A stretch of DNA of 64,000 bases from Haematobia irritans. Its lineage: Eukaryota > Arthropoda > Insecta > Diptera > Muscidae. The number at the start of each line of letters is the position of its first letter. Positions within the stretch are counted from its first letter, which is position 1. Location of the stretch: contig NC_134398.1 in NCBI RefSeq assembly GCF_050003625.1, positions 72,593,635-72,657,634 of the forward strand, given 5' to 3'. Positions 12,690-23,032 of the stretch are shown one piece after another. Below the pieces are notes generated by a model, which saw only the letters and a program-made list of their open reading frames with translations, had not been told where the DNA came from and searched no databases. The position numbers and the translations under genes were made by a program.

Positions 12690-13625
12690 TCGATAAATAT
12701 TGTGGGAGCTAAAAATTATCTGGAGGGCTTCGCCACCAGCACCTGCACCCAGAAAAAGTGACCCCTTCTTTAAGTTAAAATGAACTAATTGTGAAGAAAG
12801 TTGAACTTCGTATAGCGCCAAAGACATTTTTATTTTTTTGAACGATGTGATTTTCGTTGAAATTAGGTAGAATGCATTCCATATATTAGTTAACATTTTC
12901 CTATATTTATGCACCCTTATACTACAGAATGAAAAAATTCAACTGAATTGAATTCATATATGGAATAATTTTATTGAACTTTTTTCATTCATTGGGACAA
13001 ATCTTACATATTTGTGGTAAACTTTTTACTTCAAACTTAGAACTGCTTACCTTCGTTTTTAAATACAATTTTATTTATTTATATAATTTTTTCTCACTAA
13101 TTTAAAATAACAAATATTTTATATATTTTATTTGTTATTTATTATATTATTTTACTATATTATTTTTTAACAATGCCTCCGTATACCATAACAACGCGAT
13201 TCCAACTAAAAAAACAACCCAGGCGCAAACATATCGATTACATCGATGACAGGTATATATTACACACTGAAAAAACAGTGAACCCTTTTCCATTGCAAAA
13301 TGAACTAAACTGTAGTAATATTGACCATGATTTAGCCCTTAAGATTTTTTTCAACTTGTCTAGTTTATAATTCACTTAAATTGTAGTTCATCTATAACAT
13401 TGTATTATAGTTCATTTTTACAACACCATAAGATTTATATACCCCTACCAAGTTAAGAAGTCAGTATTATTTTGGTTTACTTGCTTATTTTTAGGGAAAC
13501 CTGATAATACAAATTGGTTATCAGTCTCTTTAAAACCTCGACGACTAAACTATTTTTAAATCAATCATTCCACAGTACAGAGAAATTAAATAATTAAAGG
13601 AACAACAAACCGTTTTACTATTATG
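12690..13625. other. AT-rich region, no gene called
   Basis: No supportable gene. A CACTGAAAAAACAGTG word near 13265 is a possible MITE end, without a partner found. Confidence 0.35.
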
Positions 13626-13703
13626 AAAATTTCCATACGTTAAAATTAAACTTTCTTTAAGCAAAAGTACTTTATTACAAAAACTTATAATGCAAGTTCT
13701 TAA

Positions 13704-13984
13704 CCCTGGAAAGTCATCCTTATTTTTTGTACACAAACGTCATCCTTCGTCATTTTGACTACGGCTTATTTCAAGACGCTATAATTTACATCGTAAGCAA
13801 AAATAACAACAAAAATTCACTTTATTTTCTTACTCAATTTGTTTTTAATTAGTATAAAACAAAAATTTATACATTTGTTGAATTAGTATAACTTAAATTT
13901 ATCATTTCCCAATCGACTAAAATGCATTTTAAACCGAAAATGAAATTTCGCGTCGTCATTTTGACGAAGGATGACTGTCCAGGG
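13704..13984. mobile_element. piggyBac-type MITE, 281 bp
   Basis: Flanked by TTAA on both sides (13700-13703 and 13985-13988), with inverted ends CCCTGGAAAGTCATCC and GGATGACTGTCCAGGG. TTAA target duplication and CCC-starting ends are the hallmark of piggyBac elements. The related repeat at 37620-37735 has a single TTAA (37679-37682) at the equivalent place, so it is an empty site. No transposase inside. Confidence 0.8.
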
Positions 13985-14389
13985 TTAATACAATGTTTTT
14001 GTGAATAAAAATTATGACCACGTGGAACAAGAAAGTAGTTCATTTGAACTCGCTGCTGGGACATTTTGACTTATCCGTTTTTTATTAATCGTAGGTAAAT
14101 TTTGCATATATCTTGCTGAAAAAATGGAAGCAATAATGAAAATTGTTAATTGTAATAAAATATAATTTTTTAATTCTTTATTTTAGCTTGTAACTACCAT
14201 ATGTGGGGGCATTTTATCAAATGGTGTAAGGAATTCAACTTTTATTTGGAAATCGTATCTCATAAAATTTGTACCTGAAACAATTAGAGAAATAATAAAG
14301 TATTCTATATAAACTCATAAAACTGTATTGTTATCGATGTGAAGGATATAATAAAATATATATTCTAGTTGAAAGAAAGCCAAACTTTT

Positions 14390-15075
14390 AATATAAAACA
14401 TACCAATTCTCTATTAAATTGTACGCTGAGGGGAAATATAAAAAGTTGTCCAAATTTATTTGGGCTACTCTGAAATTAAATTTTTATTTTTTACATTAAA
14501 TAAAATTATTAAATAGGTTTCCAAAAAATCTAATGAAAAAAATAATATTATGCATAAAAAAACAAATATTCTGGTTAAAAGAAAGTTAAAGAATCCTTAC
14601 CAATTCACTATTAAATTACAAGCAAAGGAGTACTAAAATTTTTTTCAAATTTTTAAGGGGTTATTCTGAAATTAAATATTTGTTTTTTTTACATTAAAAA
14701 TATTACATTGGTTTCCAAAAAAATTGATTAAAGAAATACTAAAATAAGGTATTAAAAACCTGTAATTATGATGATAAAAAGGTCATAAAAACGTAAATAT
14801 TCTAGTTGAAAGAAAGCCAAATTATAAAAGAAAACTTACCAATTCTCTATTTTTTAAATTTGTTCGCACCCAAAGAAAAACATTAAACTGGTTTCCAAAA
14901 GAATTAATTAACAAATAATAATATACATAAAAATATTATTTTTAAAAGAAAACCATATTAAAAAAACAATACTTACCAATTTATGACTAAACTATACGCT
15001 GAGATATAACAAACATTTTCCAAATTCATCTGGAATTGAATATTAATTGTTTACATTGAATAATAAAAATTTCAA
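14390..15075 (+). repeat. ~200-bp tandem repeat array
   Basis: Units share TACCAATTCTCTATTAAATT, GCTGAGGGGAAATATAAAAA, TTCTGAAATTAAAT, GGTTTCCAAAA and AATATTCTGGTTAAAAGAAA in the same order. Starts are near 14402, 14601, 14838 and 14973. The same units in opposite orientation lie at 37260-37600. Confidence 0.75.
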
Positions 15076-16539
15076 TATTCTTTCAATTTCAACATATTTT
15101 CCAAAATATTGTTCATAACTTTTCTCTAAACTACCGATAAAATATTAATAACTTTCATTTAAAAGATTTAATAAACAAACACCAATATATGTCTCAAAAT
15201 TCCAAAATATTCCATGCCTTTATATTCCCCTGTTGCATACTAAAAGATGCAACAGCCCACGCCAACGCCAACTATACAACTGAAGCATGCCAAACAAAAC
15301 CAAGCAAAGCCAAAACATTCCTACAACAACAAAAACACATTTGCCTTTATTGAAAACAACACCTCATTCAGCCAAATAAACCATCCACGAATAACAAACA
15401 CACACACAAACCACTAAATGAACAAAAATAAAAACAACCCCACGCTCATGTATACACAACAAAACTCAAGTAACATCATCTCTACATTAATCACATTCCA
15501 CTATGCCGATAAAGATCTCTGTACTATGCATTAGTTCATCGCACCTGCTCACAACTTACTCTAAGAATAATATTTGTAAAGGCACACCAGTTTATGAACG
15601 ATGAAACGTTTAACTTAAAATTTGCAAAAACTTCATGAAATGTTATTTACCATTTTTGACGAAAATGTCTATAAATTTAATTACATGTGAACTAAAAATA
15701 TTTCATTGGGTAATTTTCTACCAACAATTATTAACTATAGGAATTGTCAGTAAGAAATTGCTATCCACTTTCAAGTTCATATTTCGTAAAAAAATAATTT
15801 CTCATGCAAAAAAATCTTATAGTAAATTGCACTTATTATTTAGAAAGTACTTTACATTTCACAAGTAGTTTTATAGCATAACAAACGAACTTTTAACTAC
15901 CAGTTAAGAAAATTTTTAAGGAAATTTCCATCGTATTTTGTAGGCCATAAACTAAACGATTGCTACTTAGAATTTGTAAAATTTCCTTTCGAGTAGTTAA
16001 TTTTCGTTGAAGATACGAATAATGAACTAAAATTCTGGAAAATTCTTGTAATAAATTATTGTAAAAATCTTCTTAAATTTACGAGACACTTTTTTTCTGT
16101 GCAGGTAGATAAAAGAAATATAGGAAAATTTCCTATATTCTAAGAAGTTTGTCTCCTTAAGTTTTAAAAGGATTGAATACTTCTTAGAACGAATGAACTA
16201 AAATATTTTTCTATGCCAAGTGTTATTCGTATGTATGATAAGCTTTCTATAATAAAGGAAGTCAGAATTATCATTTTATAAGAAATTTTACTAAATTTGA
16301 GGAAACTTGGGTTTAGTTTATATTTTGTTTATTTTCACGAATGATTTGTTATCAGTGAATCAAATTTTCTTGTTCATTAGTAAATTCGTATACCCAGCGA
16401 AGAAAACAGTATTAGTCAAATTCTATGCCTTATTCTAGTTAATGAACTATTCCTAACTGCTTTCAGTTTAGGATTTTTTACAGGTAAATTTTATTATTTT
16501 AAACAAAAAATTAACTTAATGGAAATAAATTGGCTAAAC
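15076..16539. other. AT-rich region, partly single-copy looking
   Basis: 15230-15560 is A- and C-rich on the plus strand (ACAACAACAAAAACACAT) without a coding frame. 15600-16510 repeats words such as GAACTAAAAT and may be MITE-derived. No gene seen. Confidence 0.35.
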
Positions 16540-17026
16540 GAAATTGATGAACATTTGTTCCTTTAGTTCCGAAGGCACTTTTTTCTGGGTGTGCCTAGCT
16601 ACACAAACGGCCCTCATATATATGGTGTCATATTGACGTATCGTCTTCAAATTTAACACAAAGTATTTCTTTACAGCACCCTTCAAGTATGCATTTAATC
16701 GAAATTGGATCAGTTTACATAAAGCTCCCATATATATGTATCGCCCGATTTTCCGAAATTTGGTCATAATACACTTATCTTGTATCTCACTCAAAGTTAG
16801 CAGAATTAAATCTTCTATAGTACTAGCTATGTTACACCTGCAAAAGTCGTCAAAACCTATTCAGATATATCTATAGCTCACATACATATGTATCACCCAA
16901 TTTTTCCAGTTTAAAATTATTATTTATTAACCGATATTACTTAAAGTTGTCAGAATGTAATTTTCTATAATACTTACTATGCCTACAAAAAACCTTCCAA
17001 ATCAGTTCAGACTTAGATATAGCTGT
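16540..17026. repeat. DINE-like tandem-repeat fragment, family 4
   Basis: Contains repeated AGCTCCCATATATATGTATC and TCTTCTATAGTACT-type blocks about 170 bp apart. Related sequence is at 24264-24540. No termini seen. Confidence 0.5.
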
Positions 17027-17052
17027 ATCACAATGGACTGAATAGTCTATGT
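17027..17052 (+). repeat. LINE/SINE 3'-tail fragment
   Basis: GTATCACAATGGACTGAATA is the shared tail of the LOA-like LINE and the tRNA-derived SINE. Only about 26 bp remain, immediately before the MITE end CACTGAAAAAAAAG. Confidence 0.7.
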
Positions 17053-17398
17053 GCACTGAAAAAAAAGCATGCCCGGTTCCAAAGATTTTGTCTTTAACAA
17101 TTTTGGTATTGATTCCGAGCCAAAGAAGCGAAGAATACATGTAAGGATACTTTTAAGACACAATTCTCTTTTAAATTTGTGTTTTGTATATTTGCTTCTA
17201 GGAAGAAAATTTTAATTTTTCGCTTTCTAAGCTTTTTTTCTTCATATGCTATCAAAGTCCTTTAAAAACGAGTTAACGACAACTTTATTTTCCAAATTAA
17301 GACTCGACTTCCAGTTGAAATTATACTATAATTCAAGTAAAAACGTCTTTAAAATAATGTTTTGAAAAACATATCCCATATTTGAACGATTTTTTGCT
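17053..17398. mobile_element. MITE (CACTGAAAAAAA family), left part
   Basis: Starts CACTGAAAAAAAAGC and runs to the LINE target site. It continues after the LINE at 22451-22540. The reverse complement at 34770-34990 is an uninterrupted relative across this junction. Confidence 0.65.
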
Positions 17399-17411
17399 TT
17401 GTAGTCAAGAT
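17399..17411. repeat. Target-site duplication, left copy
   Basis: TTGTAGTCAAGAT, identical to 22438-22450, brackets the LINE. Confidence 0.9.
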
Positions 17412-17521
17412 TATTATTATTCAACCGTCGAACTGAACGGACGTGTTTTCTAATAGCGGGGTATTTCATCGTAATAAGTACTTATTACGAATTTCACGTG
17501 TGGTGGAAATAATAAACCACC

Positions 17522-18745
17522 ATGCAGCGAAATTCAAAGTCATCCACTGGGTTGCTAACTTCAGGGCCCAGTGGACGGGTAATGACTGAAGTTATAAATT
17601 TGGGCAGCGACCAAGAGTCAGGCCCAATTAGTCGACCTGTAGACGGGTCGACTGGCGGTGACACTTTGGCAAGTCGAACCTTTTCTAAGGTGACGACATC
17701 AAAAGGAGGCAATCCCTCTCGAAAGAGATTCAAGGAACGAAGAAATGCTTTGTTTATCCTAAAGAAATTAGGATCAGTCGACCCAAGCACGTTGTCGGCT
17801 AAGCAAAGCGATTCCTTAAAATGGGCTCAAGGAATTCTTGAAGCTGGAAAAAGGGAACGATCACCGGATGAGCTACCATCCTCTAAACGGGATCAAAGAT
17901 CGTTTGCCTCAGTTGCAAAAGACAGCCTTGTGATGGCTATTATTAATAAAGAAGCATTGGACGGTATGATTCCAAGGCAAAAATGGGGGGAAATTGAGAA
18001 CGCGATGTCTGGTGTCTACTCAGAGGTGCGAAAAAAGTTTCCCGGACGAAGTCCTCGACGGCAAGATGCTGGATGGTATCAAGGACGATATAAGTTAATA
18101 GCTTTTGCAGACCAGAGGTCTATGGATTGCTTTAAAGCTGCATTGATGCTAATTGGTGAAGTTTGGGAAGGAGCCGCTTTGGAGTTAGTCGATAAAAAAG
18201 ACATACCGGCTAAACCTAGAGCACATGCATGGATACCGGCAAACCCTCCTGATCCTGAGTTAATACTAGAGAGACTAAAAGAATGTAACCCAGATCTTCC
18301 AACCGCCGATTGGAAGGTTGGTCGTTTGGATGAGGTGGATGGACCAAGACGACATGCGGTGTTTATATTAAACATAGAGTCGCTGCCACATCTAGCCCAG
18401 ACCCAAGGACGCGTAAGTTATGGCTTTCATGATATCTATATGAAGGTATACAAAAGCGATCAGCCAAAGGATACTGAAACGGACAAGCCTCCGGTAGAGT
18501 CAGCAGTGAAAAAACCTCCTAGCGAAGCCGAAGGAGACATAAAACCTACAGACTATGGCGAAAATCATATGCGGGAAGTTTCTACAGGCTCAAGCCTCAC
18601 CAAAGCTGAACCGCGGATTGTTGCGAGAGTCAGCGAGATCTGTGAAGAGGAAGCCCTTGATGACTCAATTGAAGCGGCTGATGTGACGGTGGTTGAAAAT
18701 TTGGATGGTTCTACGGTTCCTCCAGATAAATCTTCACCATTGTAA
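17522..18745 (+). CDS. LINE ORF1 protein (Gag-like)
   Basis: A 407-residue nucleic-acid-binding-type ORF1 product, presumed to package the LINE RNA. The first ATG (17522) follows an ACCACC context. The N-terminal ~130 residues are low-complexity and basic around residues 60-80 (SRKRFKERRN). A folded domain of about 170 residues (roughly 130-310, from SFASVAKDSL to IYMKVYK) resembles the DUF4780-type domain seen in dipteran LINE ORF1 proteins; that name is from memory of the family and is not certain. The C-terminal tail is acidic. I see no CCHC zinc knuckle, which many other LINE ORF1 proteins have. The 3' end overlaps ORF2. Confidence 0.85.
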   Translation: MQRNSKSSTGLLTSGPSGRVMTEVINLGSDQESGPISRPVDGSTGGDTLASRTFSKVTTSKGGNPSRKRFKERRNALFILKKLGSVDPSTLSAKQSDSLKWAQGILEAGKRERSPDELPSSKRDQRSFASVAKDSLVMAIINKEALDGMIPRQKWGEIENAMSGVYSEVRKKFPGRSPRRQDAGWYQGRYKLIAFADQRSMDCFKAALMLIGEVWEGAALELVDKKDIPAKPRAHAWIPANPPDPELILERLKECNPDLPTADWKVGRLDEVDGPRRHAVFILNIESLPHLAQTQGRVSYGFHDIYMKVYKSDQPKDTETDKPPVESAVKKPPSEAEGDIKPTDYGENHMREVSTGSSLTKAEPRIVARVSEICEEEALDDSIEAADVTVVENLDGSTVPPDKSSPL

Positions 18746-21700
18746 GGCCGCTTGTGCTGCCTTAAATGTTCTCCTGATGAAAGGAGACATAGATATAGTT
18801 CTTATTCAAGAACCATACATATATAAGAACAAGATCTGTGAATTAAGCACTCCGGGTTTCAAACTTTTGCATAATACCGGTAACTATATAAATCGAGCAT
18901 GTATAATTGCTAAAAACGAACTAAACTTGTTTCTGCTTCCTTCATTGAGCAATGCAGACACTGTCGTAGCCAGTCTAGAGATATCCACATGCAAATATTG
19001 GGTATCTTCGGTCTACATGGGACATGATAGGGATATGCCACCCTGTGCCGTTAAGACCTTAGTTGAGGAGTCACTAAAAACAAAGACAAAACTCATTATG
19101 GGATGCGATGCAAATGCACATCATAGTATTTGGGGAAGTAGTGATACTAATGCAAGGGGAGAGTCGCTAATAGAGTTTATTTTGCGTACTAACCTGGTAG
19201 TTTGCAATAAGGGAGATGCACCAACCTTCGTCACCAGGAACAGACAAGAGGTTTTGGACGTAACGTTGACCTCTCCGGAACTGAATGATAAGATATCTGA
19301 GTGGCAAGTTTTGAGGGAACATAGCTTCTCAGATCATCGCTACATCAGTTTCAGATTGGCTGTTCGTACTTCAAAGACCATATTTCCGCCAAATGTTAGG
19401 AAAGCTGATTGGAATAGGTATAGGGAATCGTTCAATTTGATGATACCGGAAGTGCCGGAGACAAATATGGGCACTGTGCAAGATATCGAACACGCAGTGG
19501 AGCGGATTACTAAGGCCTTCAACATTTCACTGAAAGCTGCATGCCCTAGAGGAAAGCCAAGGGGAAAAAATCGGCCGCCATGGTGGACTACGGAGTTAAG
19601 TAATATGAGGAAATCCTGCAGGAAGCTCTTTAACAAAGCAAAGTCCACAAGAGCTCCGGAGGATTGGGACACTTACAAGATGAATCTGAGAGAATATAAA
19701 CGAGAACTGAGAAGGTCTCAACAAAACTCTTGGGATGATTACTGTAGCAGTATTGAGAATACGTCAGAGGCTTCCAGACTACGGAAGGTACTAGCATCCA
19801 CTAACACCGCTCCAGGTTTCATTAAAACATCGGAGGGAAATTGGACAACGTCCAGTGAGGAGACGTTGGAGGTACTTTTGGACACACACTTCCCTGGAAA
19901 TCAGACGGTTGAACCATGTTCCGGCGGTGTAACAGAGGCTCAGCGATCATTTCCTATCGAGGAAATTGTGTCGGAATCTAGAATAAAATGGGCTTTAAAT
20001 AGCTTTGGACCATTCAAATCCCCCGGTCCTGATGGAATTACTCCGGCGGAGTTACAGGCAGTGGCTGGAAGAATTATCCCCTGGTTGACGGTGATATATA
20101 AACAATGTGTAAACTTAGCATATATTCCAGAAAAGTGGAGGGAAACAAAAGTCGTCTTCATACCTAAAGCAGGAAAAGCCTCTCACTCGAGTGCGAAGGA
20201 TTTCCGACCAATCAGCTTATCCTCATTCCTACTTAAGACCCTGGAGAGGATGATAGACATGTATCTTAGAACTACCGTGGATTCAGGTTTGCTCTCGAAA
20301 CGACAGCATGCATACTCGAAGGGCAGGTCTACTGAGACCGCATTGCATGAACTGGTCAGCTTTATTGAAAGCTCACTATCTGTCAAAGAATACACAATCG
20401 TGGCGTTTCTAGACATCGAAGGGGCGTTCAATGATATCCATCCGAGCTCGATATTAAATGGACTGACAACTCTGAATGTTGATCCAGGTATTCTTAGGCT
20501 GTTAGACGAACTTCTAATGAAGAGACGTATTTCAGCCACACTAGGGCAAGCAAACATACAAAGGTATGTGAACAGAGGCACTCCCCAAGGAGGAGTTCTA
20601 TCACCTCTTCTTTGGAATGTTGCTATAAACAACCTTCTGGTTTCTCTAGAAAAAGAAAGGATAAAAGTGGTGGCATACGCAGATGATGTGGCGCTAGCAG
20701 TCAGGGGAAAATTCCCATCCACAATCAGAGATATTATACAGAGAGCTCTCCGGATGACTGAGAAATGGGCGAAAGATAATGGTCTTGGTGTAAATCCAGC
20801 AAAGACAGAAATAGTCATGTACTGCAAAGATCGCAAAACTCCCACGGTTAGGCCCATTTCCTTAGGGGGTACTGAAATTCCCTTTGGTGAGTGTGCAAAA
20901 TACCTTGGCGTTATTTTGGACAGGAAGCTGAATTTTAGGCTTAATATTGAAGAGAGGGCGAGAAAAGCCACGGTAGCTTTGTACTCGTGCAAAAAGGCAA
21001 TAGGGAAAAAGTGGGGACTAAGACCAAAAATTGTGCATTGGCTATACACGGCAGTGGTTAGACCTATAATGCTATATGGTGTTGTAGTCTGGTGGCCGGC
21101 ACTTCAGAAACCGACTTGTTTAGATAAAGTTCAGCGTATGGCGAGCTTATGTATCTCAGGCGCATTTAGTAAGACAGGAACAGACTCCCTTAATGTCATG
21201 CTACATCTATTGCCTTTAGACATTTTGACCAAACAGTCAGCTGCAACAACGGCTGTGCGGTTGCGCGAGCTATCGCTGTGGTCGGAAAAAATGTACGGTC
21301 ATAGTTCGGTCCTCAAAGTAATGCCAGATGTGCCTAACGTAGTGGATTACACCCTGGCAAAACCACTTTTCGACAAAAAGTTTGAAACTCTAATTCCCAA
21401 CAGTGAGGCGTGGTGTACACAGACCCCGTGGAATAAAAGATATATAGATTTCTATACTGATGGCTCCAAATTGAATGGACAAGTGGGGTTCGGAGAATAT
21501 TCTAAAGTTCTGGAAATTCGCATAGCGAAAAGATTACCTAATCACTGTAGTGTTTTTCAGGCTGAAATATTGGCAATAACAGAAGTGGTGAATTGGCTGA
21601 GAAGTAATGTTCCAACAAATATTGGCATTAATATATACTCAGACAGTCAACCTGCAATAAAATCCTTGGACTCTGTGTTCCTTAACTCAAAAACGGCCAT

Positions 21701-22295
21701 AGACTGCCGCAAATCTCTCAACGAGATGGCTGAGCAGTACAATATTCACCTAATATGGGTGCCTGGCCATAGGAACATACCGGGGAACTGTGAAGCAGAT
21801 GTGTTAGCAAGGCTAGGAACTACCTTACATATTCCAGGGGAACTAGAATCTGTTGGTATGCCTCTGGCCACCTGCAAGCTCTTACTGCGTGAGAAGGCTG
21901 TTATGATGGCCAATATTCGATGGGAAAATTGCAAGGGTTGTGACGACACCAAGCAAATATGGCCCCATTTAAACTTAAACCGCACACTAGATATGCTAGT
22001 GTTCTCAAGGCGTCAGATAGCACTCCTAATATCTGCTATAACGGGTCGCTGCCTGATAGGCGAATTTGCAAAAACTATAGGTGCGAAGTATAATGACTAT
22101 TGTATAAGCTGTCATGACGTGGAGGAAAAGGAATCAATTAAACACCTCTTGTGTGAGTGTCCTGCTTTTTGTGTAAGGCGTAAGCGAATTTTAGGAGCAT
22201 ATAGCTTTAGATTACTGGCTGACCTGGAAAACGTTAACTTAAGCAGTTTGTTAATGTTTTTGGACCAATCTGGTTGGTTCCACAAAAGTAAATAA
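18705..22295 (+). CDS. LINE ORF2: endonuclease, reverse transcriptase, RNase H
   Basis: About 1196 residues that nick the target and copy the element RNA by target-primed reverse transcription. APE endonuclease spans residues ~1-225: QINLHHCK, IQEPY, GCDANAHHSIWG and the terminal FSDHR. RT spans ~450-760: PISLSSFLLKTLERM, FLDIEGAFND, GTPQGGVLSPLLWN and the catalytic YADD at ~658-661. RNase H spans ~910-1045: YTDGSK (Asp ~919), FQAEILAI, YSDSQPA and VPGHRNIPGNCEAD. A C-terminal Cys/His motif is at ~1135-1157 (CISCHDVEEKESIKHLLCEC). The ATG at 18705 lies inside ORF1, in the +1 frame, 41 nt before the ORF1 stop, so reinitiation or a +1 shift could express it. No internal stop. Confidence 0.9.
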   Translation: MVLRFLQINLHHCKAACAALNVLLMKGDIDIVLIQEPYIYKNKICELSTPGFKLLHNTGNYINRACIIAKNELNLFLLPSLSNADTVVASLEISTCKYWVSSVYMGHDRDMPPCAVKTLVEESLKTKTKLIMGCDANAHHSIWGSSDTNARGESLIEFILRTNLVVCNKGDAPTFVTRNRQEVLDVTLTSPELNDKISEWQVLREHSFSDHRYISFRLAVRTSKTIFPPNVRKADWNRYRESFNLMIPEVPETNMGTVQDIEHAVERITKAFNISLKAACPRGKPRGKNRPPWWTTELSNMRKSCRKLFNKAKSTRAPEDWDTYKMNLREYKRELRRSQQNSWDDYCSSIENTSEASRLRKVLASTNTAPGFIKTSEGNWTTSSEETLEVLLDTHFPGNQTVEPCSGGVTEAQRSFPIEEIVSESRIKWALNSFGPFKSPGPDGITPAELQAVAGRIIPWLTVIYKQCVNLAYIPEKWRETKVVFIPKAGKASHSSAKDFRPISLSSFLLKTLERMIDMYLRTTVDSGLLSKRQHAYSKGRSTETALHELVSFIESSLSVKEYTIVAFLDIEGAFNDIHPSSILNGLTTLNVDPGILRLLDELLMKRRISATLGQANIQRYVNRGTPQGGVLSPLLWNVAINNLLVSLEKERIKVVAYADDVALAVRGKFPSTIRDIIQRALRMTEKWAKDNGLGVNPAKTEIVMYCKDRKTPTVRPISLGGTEIPFGECAKYLGVILDRKLNFRLNIEERARKATVALYSCKKAIGKKWGLRPKIVHWLYTAVVRPIMLYGVVVWWPALQKPTCLDKVQRMASLCISGAFSKTGTDSLNVMLHLLPLDILTKQSAATTAVRLRELSLWSEKMYGHSSVLKVMPDVPNVVDYTLAKPLFDKKFETLIPNSEAWCTQTPWNKRYIDFYTDGSKLNGQVGFGEYSKVLEIRIAKRLPNHCSVFQAEILAITEVVNWLRSNVPTNIGINIYSDSQPAIKSLDSVFLNSKTAIDCRKSLNEMAEQYNIHLIWVPGHRNIPGNCEADVLARLGTTLHIPGELESVGMPLATCKLLLREKAVMMANIRWENCKGCDDTKQIWPHLNLNRTLDMLVFSRRQIALLISAITGRCLIGEFAKTIGAKYNDYCISCHDVEEKESIKHLLCECPAFCVRRKRILGAYSFRLLADLENVNLSSLLMFLDQSGWFHKSK

Positions 22296-22437
22296 TAGAG
22301 AAGGTTCAGTGGTTAAGACTAGAAGTGCCCATATGTAATAGGTACTTTTAGTTAAATGTGGTATCACAATGGACTGAATAGTCTAAGTGAGCCTGAAATT
22401 TAATCGGGCTGCCACTTTAACCTAACCTAACCTAACC
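22296..22437 (+). promoter_or_regulatory. LINE 3' UTR with SINE-shared tail
   Basis: From about 22357 it reads ATGTGGTATCACAATGGACT, then GAATAGTCTAAGTGAGCCTG and GGGCTGCCAC, and then CCTAA repeats. The two full SINEs end in the same text, so this is the likely site recognised by the LINE's RT. Confidence 0.8.
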
Positions 22438-22540
22438 TTGTAGTCAAGATGCAAAAAGGCAACAAATTTACAGACAATTTCATTAAATTTAAAGAATTTT
22501 TCTGAATTATTAAAGTCAAGTTGACCTTAGCCCAAACATT
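22438..22540. mobile_element. Right target duplication and MITE, right part
   Basis: 22438-22450 repeats TTGTAGTCAAGAT. The sequence after it (GCAAAAAGGCAACAAATTTA) continues the MITE broken by the LINE and matches the reverse complement of 34794-34835. Confidence 0.7.
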
Positions 22541-22543
22541 TTT

Positions 22544-22829
22544 TATACCCCCCACCATAGGATGGGGGGTATATTAACTTTGTCATTCCGTCCGTCCGTC
22601 CGTCCGTCCGTCCGTCTGTTGAAATCTCGCTAACTTCCGAACGAAACAAGCTATCGACTTGAAACTTGGCACAAGTAGTTGTTATTGATGTAGGTCGGAT
22701 GGTATTGCAAATGGGCCATATCGGCCCACTTTTACGTATAGCCCCTATATAAACGGACCCCCAAATTTGGCTTGCGAGGCCTCTAAGAGAAGCAAATTTC
22801 ATCAGATTTATATATATCTCTTACATATA
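22544..22829 (+). mobile_element. DINE-1-like element, family 1, 5' fragment
   Basis: Starts TATACCCCCCACCATAGGAT, then ATTAACTTTGTCATTCCGTC and six GTCC units, then the conserved 5' block down to ATTTCATC. It is cut by the mariner at 22832. Confidence 0.8.
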
Positions 22830-23032
22830 TACGAGGGCGGTTCAGAAGTCCAACGCTTATCTAGCAACTCTATCCCTTGATTAAAATAGTTTTCCTCAAG
22901 GTCTTCAAAATACAACTGTTTACAACTGTAATTGCATCTTCATTTGAGGTAAAACGCTTGCCAGCAAGGAATTTTTTTTTAGATTTGAGAACGAGTAAAA
23001 ATCACTGGGAGCTAATCAATAAGATGTTGTCA

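Larger units (their letters stand above)
13626..15075 (+). repeat. Carrier repeat (copy A) with a tandem array
   Basis: Bases 13985-14055 (TTTTTGTGAATAAAAATTAT and flanks) match the reverse complement of 37620-37690, and both copies continue into the same ~200-bp tandem units. Copy A is longer and also carries a piggyBac-type MITE insertion. No coding potential, class unknown. Confidence 0.6.
17412..22437 (+). mobile_element. Full-length LOA/Bilbo-like LINE
   Basis: A 5.0-kb non-LTR retrotransposon with a ~110-bp 5' UTR, ORF1, overlapping ORF2 and a ~140-bp 3' UTR ending in CCTAACCTAACCTAACC. It has a 13-bp target-site duplication on both sides. Both ORFs are open from end to end, so this copy could be active. 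LOA-group elements are known to carry an APE endonuclease, RT and RNase H with a CCTAA-independent variety of tails; here the group is assigned from domain order and sequence style, and I or R1 groups are less likely. The last ~75 bases before the tail are shared with the SINEs at 29053 and 56237. Confidence 0.85.

Noticed and set aside
20183..21049. 288-residue minus-strand ORF
   Set aside because: Antisense shadow of the LINE reverse transcriptase.
22363..22437. Telomeric-type CCTAA repeat
   Set aside because: Short tail of the LINE and SINE; too short and in the wrong context for a telomere.
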